Below, one piece after another: positions 33,127 through 41,593 of a stretch of 64,000 nt of DNA. The DNA lies in NCBI GenBank assembly GCA_009838515.1, contig VXRL01000027.1:1-64000 (forward strand), in the 5' to 3' direction. Under the pieces are notes generated by a model. That model was not told where the DNA came from. It saw nothing but the letters and a program-made list of their open reading frames with translations, and did no database searches. This DNA is from Terriglobia bacterium. Lineage in GTDB: Bacteria; Acidobacteriota; Terriglobia; Bryobacterales; UBA6623. Both the position numbers and the translations under genes were made by a program. Each line of letters begins with the position of its first letter. Within the stretch, counting starts at the first letter, position 1.

Positions 33127-35468
33127 GAATCAAGCTCCTCGTAGACAACCCGCGCTTCAACGAGATGGCGGGCGTCCTGCTGTGGATCGCCGCCGTGGGA
33201 GTGCTGTTGAGCTTGGCCTCCTACACCCCCGCGGATCCCTCTTCCAACGTTGCCGCCGGGCCGGGCCAAGCCCGCAACTGGATGGGCTTCCCGGGGGCCT
33301 ACGGCGCAGACCTGCTCCTGCAGGCGTTCGGGCTGGTCGGTTTCCTGCTGCCCGCTTGTCTAGCTAGACTCGGCTGGAACCGGATCCGCCAGCTGGAGGC
33401 CAAGAACCCGATTCGGCGCGTTGCCGGCACGGCCCTCCTGGCCGGGGTGCTGTGCACGGTGCTGCACATGCTCGGCCAGCCTGTGGATGGTGCGCTGCCG
33501 GACCGCTGGAATCAAACGGTCAGGGCCGGCGGCACGGCTGGCAAGATCATCGCCGAATCGTCGATCTCAGTGCTCAATATCGGAGGCACGATCCTGCTGC
33601 TGGCGGCGGTCACGGCCATCGGCGCGTACTTGCTGACCTCGATCCGAGTCGTCGATTTCCTTGGCCGCTACAGAAAGCGCGGCCCCGAAGAAGCCGAAGA
33701 CGCCTCTCTGACAGATGGCGGCGCCGGCGATCAAGCGATTCCGGTGACCATCCGCTCCGACCTAGACTCCACACAGCCGGGGCCGGCTCTCGGCACTCAT
33801 CCCGATCCTGTGCCAGCTCGGCCGAGGCTGCCCACGCCGAGCAAGGCGCCCGAACCTAGCGCGCCGGAACCGCCGCCGATCGTGCCGCTCGAGGACGACG
33901 AGAGCGAGGATCTGGCAGGCATGCTGACTGGCCTCGGGAGCGGCCCGGCCGCTAGCGGCTACGACGCCCCAACTAGCGGCGCAGTTGCGGACTACGTGCT
34001 GCCCTCGACCGGACTTCTCAACGCGCCGCTTGGGCGCGCGCCCTATGACGAGGCCCAGCTTCATGAGACGGGGCGCCAGATTGTCGCCAGATACGAAGAA
34101 TTCGGAGTGCGCGGCGTCATCGAACGCATCAACCCCGGACCTGTGGTGACAACCTTCGAGTTCAGTCCGGCGCCGGGAATGAAGGTCGCGCGGATCGTCA
34201 ACCTTTCCGAAGAACTGTGCCTCGCCCTGAAATGCGAGTCCATTCTGATCGAGCGCATACCGGGCAGATCCACGGTCGGCATCGAAGTCCCCAACCAAGA
34301 GCGCGAAGTCATTTCCTTGCGCGAAGTCATCGAAACCCCGGTCTTCGAGAATTCGGAATCCATGCTGACGTTCGCCCTGGGCAAGGACATCAACGGAAAG
34401 ATCCACTGCACGGACCTAGCCACGATGCCGCACCTGCTGGTAGCCGGGCAGACGGGCTCGGGCAAGAGTGTCATGGTCAACACGATGATCATGTCGATCC
34501 TGCTGCATGCCACGCCGGACGATGTGCGCTTCATTCTGATCGACCCCAAGGCGGTCGAAATGACTCTGTACCGGGACATCCCGCACTTGCTCACGCCGGT
34601 CATCGTCGACATGAAGGAGGCTATCAACGCGCTCAAGAACGCGACACGCGAAATGGAGCGCCGCCTGCAGCTGCTGGCGAGGCACGGATGTCGCAACATC
34701 AGCCAATTCAACAGGCATGTGGAGCTTCAGGGCGAGGATGGGCCCGAAGACGTCGTCGGCGTCGAACTCGAGAAGCTCCCCTACATCGTCGTGATCGTCG
34801 ACGAGCTGGCCGATCTGATGATTCAGCATGGCAACCAAGTCGAAGGTTCGATCCAGCGCCTGGCTCAAATGGCGCGGGCCGTCGGCATCCACCTGTTGCT
34901 CGCAACTCAGCGCCCGAGCGTGAACGTGATCACAGGCGTGATCAAAGCGAACATCCCTGCGAGGCTATCGTTCCTGCTGGCGACGCGAGTCGATTCGCGC
35001 ACCATCTTGGATTCGAACGGTGCCGAGTCCCTGCTGGGTCAGGGTGACATGTTGTTCTTGCCGCCGGGCGGCGCCGGGCGCATGAGGCGCTTGCATGGCC
35101 CGCTCGTTACCGAACAAGAAATCGAAGCTGTGGTCTCCCACTGGAAAGAGCTCGCGAGGCCGAAATACGAAACCGACTACCTGGCCTCCCCCGATGGCGA
35201 CCAAGACGAGGACGGCGCAGATGCAGATCCAGACTTCGACGACCCGATGTACAAGGACGCGGTCCAGCTCGTGCTGGAGCTGGGCAAGGCTTCGACATCC
35301 ACGCTCCAGCGGCGGCTGCGCCTCGGGTACGGGCGGGCGGCCAGGATACTCGATGCGATGGAGCGCGATGGCATTATCGGGCCGCCCGACGGCAGCAGGC
35401 CGCGCGATGTGCTGAGGCGGCCAGACTGGCTCGACGAGCCGGATTCGGATCGAGCTGACCGCCATTGA
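33123..35468 (+). CDS. ftsK: FtsK/SpoIIIE DNA translocase
   Basis: 781-residue septal DNA pump that clears and aligns chromosomes during division. Four hydrophobic segments (about 14-190) anchor it. An acidic Pro-rich linker (about 190-290) leads to the motor: alpha domain (VGIEVPNQEREVISLRE), Walker A GQTGSGKS (442-449), Walker B IVVIVDELADLM, and IHLLLATQRPSVNVITG. A C-terminal winged-helix gamma domain (STLQRRLRLGYGRAARILD) would read KOPS-like polar sites. The true ATG overlaps the uppP stop; a longer open frame starting inside uppP is an artefact. Walker A Lys448 is intact. Confidence 0.95.
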   Translation: MRIKLLVDNPRFNEMAGVLLWIAAVGVLLSLASYTPADPSSNVAAGPGQARNWMGFPGAYGADLLLQAFGLVGFLLPACLARLGWNRIRQLEAKNPIRRVAGTALLAGVLCTVLHMLGQPVDGALPDRWNQTVRAGGTAGKIIAESSISVLNIGGTILLLAAVTAIGAYLLTSIRVVDFLGRYRKRGPEEAEDASLTDGGAGDQAIPVTIRSDLDSTQPGPALGTHPDPVPARPRLPTPSKAPEPSAPEPPPIVPLEDDESEDLAGMLTGLGSGPAASGYDAPTSGAVADYVLPSTGLLNAPLGRAPYDEAQLHETGRQIVARYEEFGVRGVIERINPGPVVTTFEFSPAPGMKVARIVNLSEELCLALKCESILIERIPGRSTVGIEVPNQEREVISLREVIETPVFENSESMLTFALGKDINGKIHCTDLATMPHLLVAGQTGSGKSVMVNTMIMSILLHATPDDVRFILIDPKAVEMTLYRDIPHLLTPVIVDMKEAINALKNATREMERRLQLLARHGCRNISQFNRHVELQGEDGPEDVVGVELEKLPYIVVIVDELADLMIQHGNQVEGSIQRLAQMARAVGIHLLLATQRPSVNVITGVIKANIPARLSFLLATRVDSRTILDSNGAESLLGQGDMLFLPPGGAGRMRRLHGPLVTEQEIEAVVSHWKELARPKYETDYLASPDGDQDEDGADADPDFDDPMYKDAVQLVLELGKASTSTLQRRLRLGYGRAARILDAMERDGIIGPPDGSRPRDVLRRPDWLDEPDSDRADRH

Positions 35469-35807
35469 TCGCGGTCCTCCGCAAGGCCGCGACCATTCGT
35501 GCCGAGCCTCAGCGCGCCAGTCGATGCCGAGCGCCGAAGATGGCGCATGTGGCGTTCTCGGCCGCGTGGCGCTGGAAGACGCCGTGGCTGGCGCAGCTCG
35601 GGGACCGGACTGAACACAGAACCAGCCTGAACTCCAGTTCGATTCCAGACACCGGCCGGTGTCCGCCTTCTTGGCGCGTAAATGCGGCCTTGGCCGATGC
35701 CTGGTGTCCTTCAACGCCGCAGGCCGGCGGCACGAGGAGCAAGCGTCGTCCTCAAGTGGGCAGACTTGGCTTAGTTCGCGCGGCCGGGCCAGGCACCTGC
35801 CGCGAGT
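35469..35807. other. Intergenic region between convergent ftsK and glmM
   Basis: About 340 bp between the 3' ends of two convergent genes. I see no gene. A GC-rich inverted repeat (TCGCGG ... CCGCGA) starts about 5 nt after the ftsK stop and might end transcription, but it has no T-tract. Confidence 0.45.
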
Positions 35808-37151
35808 TCACTGTCCGAGGTGCTTTTCGAAAAGCCTCGCGATATCAGTGCAATGCTGCACGACATCTCGCTGGTTCTCTGCCTCAACCATGACCCTGAC
35901 GACTGGCTCGGTGCCTGAGTAACGGATCACGACGCGACCGCGGCCGGCCAGCTCCAGCTCCCTGTCAGCCACCGCGTCGCGAATTTCGGGCAACTGCTCG
36001 AGCGGGCGCTTCTCCCGCACGCGCACGTTGATCAGCTTCTGCGGGGAGACCTTCAGCCGCTGGCGGAGTTCGCTGCACGGCACGCCCTCCTCGACGATGG
36101 TGCGCAACACCATGAGCAGGCTCAGCAAGCCATCGCCGGTGGTGGAGTAATCGCCGAAGATCACGTGGCCGGACTGCTCTCCGCCGAGCGCCGCACCGGT
36201 GGACAGCATCTCATCAATCACATACTTGTCGCCCACCGGCGTGCGGATCAGCTTGATTCCTTGGTCCTGCAGGGCCAGTTCGAGCCCTAGGTTGGACATC
36301 ACCGTCGCCACGACCAAGTTGTCCGGCAGCATGTCGCTGCGCTTCAACGCTTGTGCCATCAGCAGCAAGACGTTGTCGCCGTTCAACTCGCCGCCGCACT
36401 CGTCCACGAACAGGCAGCGGTCGGCATCGCCATCAAGCGCCGCGCCGAAGTCCGCTCCGCTAGCAACGACCTCCTCAGCCAAGCGGTCCATTTGCAGGGC
36501 GCCGCAATCGAGGTTGATGTTCCTCCCGTTTGGAGCGCAGGCAATGAACTTCACATCCGCGCCGATCGCTTCGAACAGGACCGGGGCGACCTCGGATGCG
36601 GCACCGTTCGCACAGTCGACGACAAAACGCAGGTGCCGCGCTTCCGGCGGCACGGCGCCGGCGCGCACTAGGTGCCGCGCATACTGCAATGCGACATCGG
36701 GCTCGTCATCGGGCTCGATCGCCCGCACTTGACCGGGCTGCGCAAGCAGACCCTCGACGCGCGCTTCGATCTCCGACTCGGTCTCGTCCGGCAGCTTGTA
36801 GCCGAACGGGCCGAACACCTTGATTCCGTTGTCATCGAACGGGTTATGCGAAGCCGACACCTCGACACCCAGCGAATAGTCTCCGTACTGGGTGGCGTAG
36901 GCCACCGCGGGCGTGGGCACGACGCCGGCGAACGCCTGCGCAGCTCCACCATCCTTCAGGCCGGCTGCCAACAGCCGCACGATGTGCATGCTGGACACGC
37001 GCGTGTCCATGCCGATGAGCACATTGGGTTTTCGTGACTTAGCGATCTGGCCGGCCAATGCACGGCCAACTGCGTATACGGTCTTGTCGTCGAGGGGGAA
37101 TTCACCGGAACGACCGCGAATTCCGTCCGTGCCGAAGAGCTTGAGAGACAT
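35808..37151 (-). CDS. glmM: Phosphoglucosamine mutase GlmM
   Basis: Converts glucosamine 6-phosphate to glucosamine 1-phosphate for UDP-GlcNAc and cell-wall synthesis. From the ATG at 37151 it has 447 residues and starts with the family opening LKLFGTDGIRG. The phosphoserine loop is VSASHNPFDDNGIKVFG (Ser101). The Mg-binding loop DGDADRCL, the sugar loop GGEQSGHVIFGDY and the C-terminal phosphate loop RYSGTEPVVRVMVEA are all present. The longer frame to 37253 lacks family similarity. A TACAAT box on the minus strand at 37196-37191, 40 nt upstream, could be its -10 element. Confidence 0.95.
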   Translation of the reverse strand: MSLKLFGTDGIRGRSGEFPLDDKTVYAVGRALAGQIAKSRKPNVLIGMDTRVSSMHIVRLLAAGLKDGGAAQAFAGVVPTPAVAYATQYGDYSLGVEVSASHNPFDDNGIKVFGPFGYKLPDETESEIEARVEGLLAQPGQVRAIEPDDEPDVALQYARHLVRAGAVPPEARHLRFVVDCANGAASEVAPVLFEAIGADVKFIACAPNGRNINLDCGALQMDRLAEEVVASGADFGAALDGDADRCLFVDECGGELNGDNVLLLMAQALKRSDMLPDNLVVATVMSNLGLELALQDQGIKLIRTPVGDKYVIDEMLSTGAALGGEQSGHVIFGDYSTTGDGLLSLLMVLRTIVEEGVPCSELRQRLKVSPQKLINVRVREKRPLEQLPEIRDAVADRELELAGRGRVVIRYSGTEPVVRVMVEAENQRDVVQHCTDIARLFEKHLGQ

Positions 37152-37489
37152 GGATTCGGGGAGCCGCCGAAGAGCGCGGAAACTTCCCTGATTGTACGAC
37201 TTTCGGGCGAATCCAAGCTGGCGATTCCGCACTCTGGCAGCCATGCGGCCCACTTGGAGCAGGGGTCAGCGAGCGTATCCTTCCGTCTCTCTACAGAGGG
37301 CCGGCAGATCGAACCGCCCGCCCGCGTCGCTGCACTCTCCCTCGCGGGCCACGTTCCGTGGTCGTCCGGTACCCGAGGGGACTCGGCGGAATGCTGGGCC
37401 GCTCGCTTCCTCTGCGAGGACAAGCTGTCGCGGCGCTGCGCAATGGACTCCCGGCTGCCGGCCGGCAGAGTCCGAGGCCAAGAGCCGGT
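37152..37489. other. Intergenic region upstream of glmM
   Basis: About 338 bp between the aldo/keto reductase stop and glmM, both on the minus strand. A TACAAT hexamer on the minus strand (37191-37196) is a plausible -10 box for glmM, but no good -35 is seen at 16-18 bp. No credible gene found. Confidence 0.4.
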
Positions 37490-38491
37490 TCAGACGGTGA
37501 ACCCGTGCATTTCCCGGTAGATTGAGTCGTCGTAGCGCTGCGTCGACTTGAAGTGCTCGTGCCGGCCGTCTCCGGCCTCTGGATACGCGAGGGCTTGAAT
37601 CGCTTCGCGATCCTTTCCCGAGAGCGGGCGGAAGCCGCGGGCGAGCTTCACATCCGCCATCAGCTGCTCCATCGTCAGATATCCGCGCACGATCGACGCG
37701 ACCGGCACGCTCAGCGCCCAGCGCACGCACATCTCGGCCGTGACCTTGGTGGTTGCCGGGATCTCTCCAATGCGAGGCCCGCCGCCCAAGCACTTCATCC
37801 CGATCACACCAACGTCCTTGGCCAGGCAGGCCGGCACAACTTCCCTTTGGAAGGACCGGTAGAAATAGTCCATGGGGTTGATCGGCATTTGCGACGACGC
37901 CCACTCGTAGCCCTTTCCCAGCATGTTCAGATGGATGCGCGGATGCTTGTGCCCGGTGAATCCGATATGGCGCACCTTGCCAGCCTGCTGCGCCTCCAGC
38001 GCCACCTTGAGGCCGCCGCGGTCAAATACCCAGTCCGGATCATTGTCGTAGTTGATTTCATGGAACTGCCACAAGTCGATGTAGTCGGTCTGCATGCGCT
38101 TGAGGCTGTCGTCTAGGCACTGCCGGGCGAACTTTTCGTCACGACCGGAGTTCTTGGTCATCAAGAAGACCTTCTCCCGGCGCCCCTTGAGCGCCTTGCC
38201 CATGAATTCCTCGGCGTATCCTCGGTGGTACGCCCACGCGTTGTCCCAGAAGAAGACGCCGTTGTCCACCGCAGCATGGGCAAGTTTCAGAGCGACCGGC
38301 TCGCCATCGTCCTTGGCCGCGCGACCTAGGTGAGCTCCACCGAGACATAGGATTGAGACCTGCTCGTCGGAGCGCCCCAGCCGACGGGTCGGGATGCCCC
38401 GGCCTTCGTCGTCCTGGGCAATCGCCTGTGCCGCCAGCGCACCAAGGCCCGAGCCGAAGGCAGCGGGATGCGGGATTCTCGAAGTCGCCAT
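37490..38491 (-). CDS. Aldo/keto reductase with exported-type N-terminus
   Basis: 333-residue member of the aldo/keto reductase superfamily, NAD(P)H-dependent carbonyl reductases with a TIM barrel. The tetrad can be placed at Asp83 (FFWDNAW), Tyr88 (AYHRGY), Lys113 (LMTKNSG) and His144 (WQFHEINY). Before the barrel, which starts near residue 34 (IPTRRLGRSDEQVSIL), lies a short tail FGSGLGALAAQAIAQ. This looks like the remnant of a Tat or Sec signal but lacks a twin arginine. It could be cytoplasmic. Substrate unknown. It lies after the exported dehydrogenase cluster on the same strand, separated by 107 nt. Confidence 0.82.
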   Translation of the reverse strand: MATSRIPHPAAFGSGLGALAAQAIAQDDEGRGIPTRRLGRSDEQVSILCLGGAHLGRAAKDDGEPVALKLAHAAVDNGVFFWDNAWAYHRGYAEEFMGKALKGRREKVFLMTKNSGRDEKFARQCLDDSLKRMQTDYIDLWQFHEINYDNDPDWVFDRGGLKVALEAQQAGKVRHIGFTGHKHPRIHLNMLGKGYEWASSQMPINPMDYFYRSFQREVVPACLAKDVGVIGMKCLGGGPRIGEIPATTKVTAEMCVRWALSVPVASIVRGYLTMEQLMADVKLARGFRPLSGKDREAIQALAYPEAGDGRHEHFKSTQRYDDSIYREMHGFTV

Positions 38492-38598
38492 GGCAACTAG
38501 TATATGCGAGGGGGCACGGATACGAAATCGGCGTCACGCAGGGTTCGCGGGCGGTTTCGGCGCGACATCCGGATCGGATGCGATGAACGTTCGGGCTG

Positions 38599-39093
38599 CT
38601 ATCGCCCTGGCTGGGCGGGAGCGAAGAATCCAACCGGCGCCAAGCCGACGATTCTCCAGTGCTTGCCGCGCTTGCGCACCGAGACACGGAGGGTCTGGCG
38701 ACGCCGTTCCAAGGGCCCCGGATCCAGTTTGGGCGTCAGTTCCAACAGCCAATCCACGCTGGCGGTCCACTGCTCCGGGCCGCCTTCGGGCGCACCGATT
38801 GAGACGGACGATGCGATGCGGCGGTGCGCGGTCAGCGCGCCGATGTCGTCCCGCAGAGCGGCATAGCCGTCAAACGAGGCGCGGTCGAAGAGCCCCATGA
38901 AGAGCGCGGCGTTGGCTGACTGCAGAGAGCGGCTGGCGTCGAGCAGCAGCCGCTTGATGCCGGTGGCTGGATCGGAGACCTGGGAAGGCGCCGCGATCGG
39001 AAACGCCAAGAGCGCGACCAGCGCGAAGATCGCCCCCAGGCGGTGGCATCGAACTCCGCCCGGGCCTTTCGTCAGGCTCGCTCGCGCGACCAT
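38599..39093 (-). CDS. Small exported protein, function unknown
   Basis: 164 residues with a hydrophobic N-terminal segment (LGAIFALVALLAFPIAAPSQ) that looks like a Sec signal with cleavage near the APSQ. The mature part, with SLQSANAALFMGLFDRASF, WTASVDWLLELTPK and RKRGKHWRIVGLAPVGFF, has the look of NTF2/SnoaL-like folds (helices, then a beta-sheet ending in 'W+I'), but this is a visual impression only. The gene starts 30 nt after the dehydrogenase small subunit and is probably in the same transcript. Confidence 0.6.
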   Translation of the reverse strand: MVARASLTKGPGGVRCHRLGAIFALVALLAFPIAAPSQVSDPATGIKRLLLDASRSLQSANAALFMGLFDRASFDGYAALRDDIGALTAHRRIASSVSIGAPEGGPEQWTASVDWLLELTPKLDPGPLERRRQTLRVSVRKRGKHWRIVGLAPVGFFAPAQPGR

Positions 39094-39123
39094 TTGCCAG
39101 CCAGCCGCCCGCCGAACGCAGCG

Positions 39124-39831
39124 TCACGCGTCGCGCAACGGGCTGCGCTTGAACGCGTAATCGATCGCCTCTTGGGGCACCGTGTACTCGCTGCGCGCGG
39201 AGTTTCCCAAGAAGCCCAGGTCCTTGATGCCCGCGGGACTGGTGTAGTACGCATCTACGATAAGACGGCGCGACCAGCCGAAGAACTCCAGCCCTTGACG
39301 CATGTCGGACGGTGACTTGACACCGAAGACAGAAAAACGCCGGTATTCCCGCGTGTCCCAGCGCGTCTCCCCCCCGGTCTCGTTGCGCTCGGCATCGACC
39401 AGCGAGTCCAGCAGCCCGGTCTGCGCCTGCTCCGAGCACTCGACGAAGCGCGTGCCGTGTCTGTCGGCCGAGGCGCTGTCCAGCCACAGGATTCCGCCGG
39501 AAAAGATATGGGCCAGCTCTTCGTTCTGGCTCGACAGCAGGTCAATGAACTCTGGAGCGCCTCCTTCGCGACCGCTCGGCCCGACCTCGTCGGCCGGCAC
39601 GATCAACTCCGACAGCCGCTCTAGCGTGCGGAATTCGTGCTCGTTGAAGTACTTGATCCTGTACTGGCCCTGCAGCGTGCGCTCCTCGTCGACCTGCTGG
39701 TGGACCTGGGCCGCATCCGCCGCGTCTATCCCATGGCCCAGCCCGGCCGCGGTCAGCGCCAGGGCGATCCGCCGCAAGGCGTCGCGCCGCGACAGTGCGT
39801 CCAGAGATACGAATCCTTGAGTGCTAGACAT
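39124..39831 (-). CDS. Gluconate 2-dehydrogenase subunit 3-type small subunit with Tat signal
   Basis: 235-residue partner of GMC-family dehydrogenases. The N-terminus carries a twin-arginine signal (LSRRDALRRIALALTAAG). The mature domain has the family's FNEHEFRTLERLSELIVPAD and a late segment with WSRRLIVDAYYTSPAGIKDLG. In characterised FAD-dependent sugar dehydrogenases the gamma subunit carries the only export signal and brings the catalytic subunit through the Tat pore. The catalytic protein encoded just upstream has no signal, which fits. Start and upstream stop overlap in ATGTCTAG, so translation is coupled. Confidence 0.85.
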   Translation of the reverse strand: MSSTQGFVSLDALSRRDALRRIALALTAAGLGHGIDAADAAQVHQQVDEERTLQGQYRIKYFNEHEFRTLERLSELIVPADEVGPSGREGGAPEFIDLLSSQNEELAHIFSGGILWLDSASADRHGTRFVECSEQAQTGLLDSLVDAERNETGGETRWDTREYRRFSVFGVKSPSDMRQGLEFFGWSRRLIVDAYYTSPAGIKDLGFLGNSARSEYTVPQEAIDYAFKRSPLRDA

Positions 39832-41524
39832 CGCCCTTCCTCAGTTCCTCGGCCAGGTACTCCGCCGTGCGCCACGACAGTGCGTTGATGGTCAGTGTCG
39901 GATTCTTGTCTGGATTGCTGACGAAACTCGCCCCGTCGGCCACGAACAGGTTCTTGACTTCGTGCGCCTGGCAGTACCGGTTCAGCACCGAACTGCCGGG
40001 GTTGTCGCCCATGCGCACGGTGCCAACCTCGTGGATGATCGAGCCCGGCACGGCGATTCCCTGGCCCTCGCGGGCAACGTTGCCGATCCCGAGCACCTTG
40101 CCGCCGGCCGCCTCGATCAGGTCCCGGAACGTGCGCTCCATGTGGCGGGCCTGCTTCCACTCGTAGTCGCTGAACGAGAAGTGAAAGCGCGGGACGGGAA
40201 TCCCCCAGCGATCCACCGTGTTCGGGTCGATGTCCATGTAACTCTGGTTGTTGGGTATCATCTCGCCACGTCCGGACAGGCCGATTCCACAGCCGTATTC
40301 CTGGCGGATCCTGCGCTTCATCTCCGCTCCGTATCCCGCCGCGCGCGCAGTTCTTCCGAAGCTGTTGGGGCCCGGCATGCGGAAGCCCCCGCCCATCTCG
40401 ATGTGATATCCGCGCGGAAAATCGAGCTGGTCGTGACTATCCCACAGCCACCACGGGGCATACAGGTGCGCCCCCCCGAAGCCATCCGAGTCGTAGCGTG
40501 GCAGGTTCTCCAAGGCCGGCAGGGTGCCGCGCAGGCTGAAGCCCACCGTGTCCATCAGATACCGCCCGACCAGTCCGGAACCGTTGGCAATCCCGTTGGG
40601 GAAACGCTTGGACTTGGAATTGAGCATCAGCCGCGCCGTCTCGCACGCCGATGCCGCCAACACCACGGCGCGACCGCGCAGGCGCTTCTCGGCCCGCGCT
40701 TGCTTGTCGACGTAAACCACGCCGTTGGCGAGTCCCTGCTCGTCGACTTCGACCTCTCGCACCATCGCGTCAGTGATCACGGACAGGTTGCCTGTCTTCA
40801 TGGCGGGGAAGATATCGACCTGGGACGCCGAGTAGTTCGAGGCCGTCAGGCAGCCACGCCCGCACTGGCCGCAATAGTGGCAAGCGGGGCGGTCGTTGAG
40901 AGCTCGGGTGATGACGGCGCGCCGGTTTGCGATGAACGGCACTCCGAGCTTCTTCCCGGCGGCGCGCACTAGGCGCTCGTGCACTTTCGGCGCCGGTGGC
41001 TCGTGGAACTTGCCGTCCGGCGCGCTGCGGATGCCTTCGACGGTGCCGGTGACGCCGATGTACTCTTCGGCGCGGTCGTACCACGGCGCGATGTCGTCGT
41101 AGCTGATCGGCCAGTCCCATCCGATGCCGTCGCGGGAGTACGGCTTGAAGTCAAGATCCGAAAAGCGGAACGACATCCGGCCGTAGTGGTTGGTGCGCCC
41201 GCCCACCACGCGCGAGCGGAACCAGGCGAACTCCGACCCGGGCGCGGCGGTATACGGCTCGCCCTCGAGCTCCCAACCGCCGCTGACCGCGGTCATGAAG
41301 CCGTAGGCCTGACCCGAGCCGAAGTATGCCTTGCCACCATCCTCGGCGGCGCGGTGGCCGTAATCGTGCGGCCACTTGTTGGTCTTGTAGTCCCTCTGCG
41401 GGTCCAGCATCGGACCGGCCTCGAGCAGGGCGACCTTGATTCCCTTCTCGCTCAGGACGCGCGCCATGGTGCCGCCGCCGGCACCGGCACCCACCACGAC
41501 TACGTCGAACTCAGTCTCGGCCAT
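39824..41524 (-). CDS. GMC oxidoreductase, FAD-dependent sugar dehydrogenase-type catalytic subunit
   Basis: 566-residue flavoprotein from the ATG at 41524. The FAD-binding fold begins with VVVVGAGAGGGTMARVL. The middle (about residues 210-222) carries a Cys-rich motif CHYCGQCGRGC. In FAD-dependent glucose dehydrogenases of this group a comparable cysteine cluster binds a 3Fe-4S centre that passes electrons to a cytochrome. The catalytic pair is His in IIHEVGTVRMG (about 496) and Asn in NPTLTINALSW. Likely a periplasmic sugar or polyol dehydrogenase that moves out with its Tat partner. No multihaem cytochrome subunit is encoded nearby, so the electron acceptor is unknown. Substrate not assigned. 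Confidence 0.85.
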   Translation of the reverse strand: MAETEFDVVVVGAGAGGGTMARVLSEKGIKVALLEAGPMLDPQRDYKTNKWPHDYGHRAAEDGGKAYFGSGQAYGFMTAVSGGWELEGEPYTAAPGSEFAWFRSRVVGGRTNHYGRMSFRFSDLDFKPYSRDGIGWDWPISYDDIAPWYDRAEEYIGVTGTVEGIRSAPDGKFHEPPAPKVHERLVRAAGKKLGVPFIANRRAVITRALNDRPACHYCGQCGRGCLTASNYSASQVDIFPAMKTGNLSVITDAMVREVEVDEQGLANGVVYVDKQARAEKRLRGRAVVLAASACETARLMLNSKSKRFPNGIANGSGLVGRYLMDTVGFSLRGTLPALENLPRYDSDGFGGAHLYAPWWLWDSHDQLDFPRGYHIEMGGGFRMPGPNSFGRTARAAGYGAEMKRRIRQEYGCGIGLSGRGEMIPNNQSYMDIDPNTVDRWGIPVPRFHFSFSDYEWKQARHMERTFRDLIEAAGGKVLGIGNVAREGQGIAVPGSIIHEVGTVRMGDNPGSSVLNRYCQAHEVKNLFVADGASFVSNPDKNPTLTINALSWRTAEYLAEELRKGDV

Positions 41525-41593
41525 TGCCGTTTCCACCGCCTCCAAGACGCCCGCACGGCGCGCGCCTGCCACACCGCCTGTCCCCGGCCGCAG

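Noticed and set aside
37266..37904. 212-codon minus-strand frame overlapping the aldo/keto reductase 3' end
   Set aside because: Different phase from the clear reductase frame, no motifs, and low-complexity composition.
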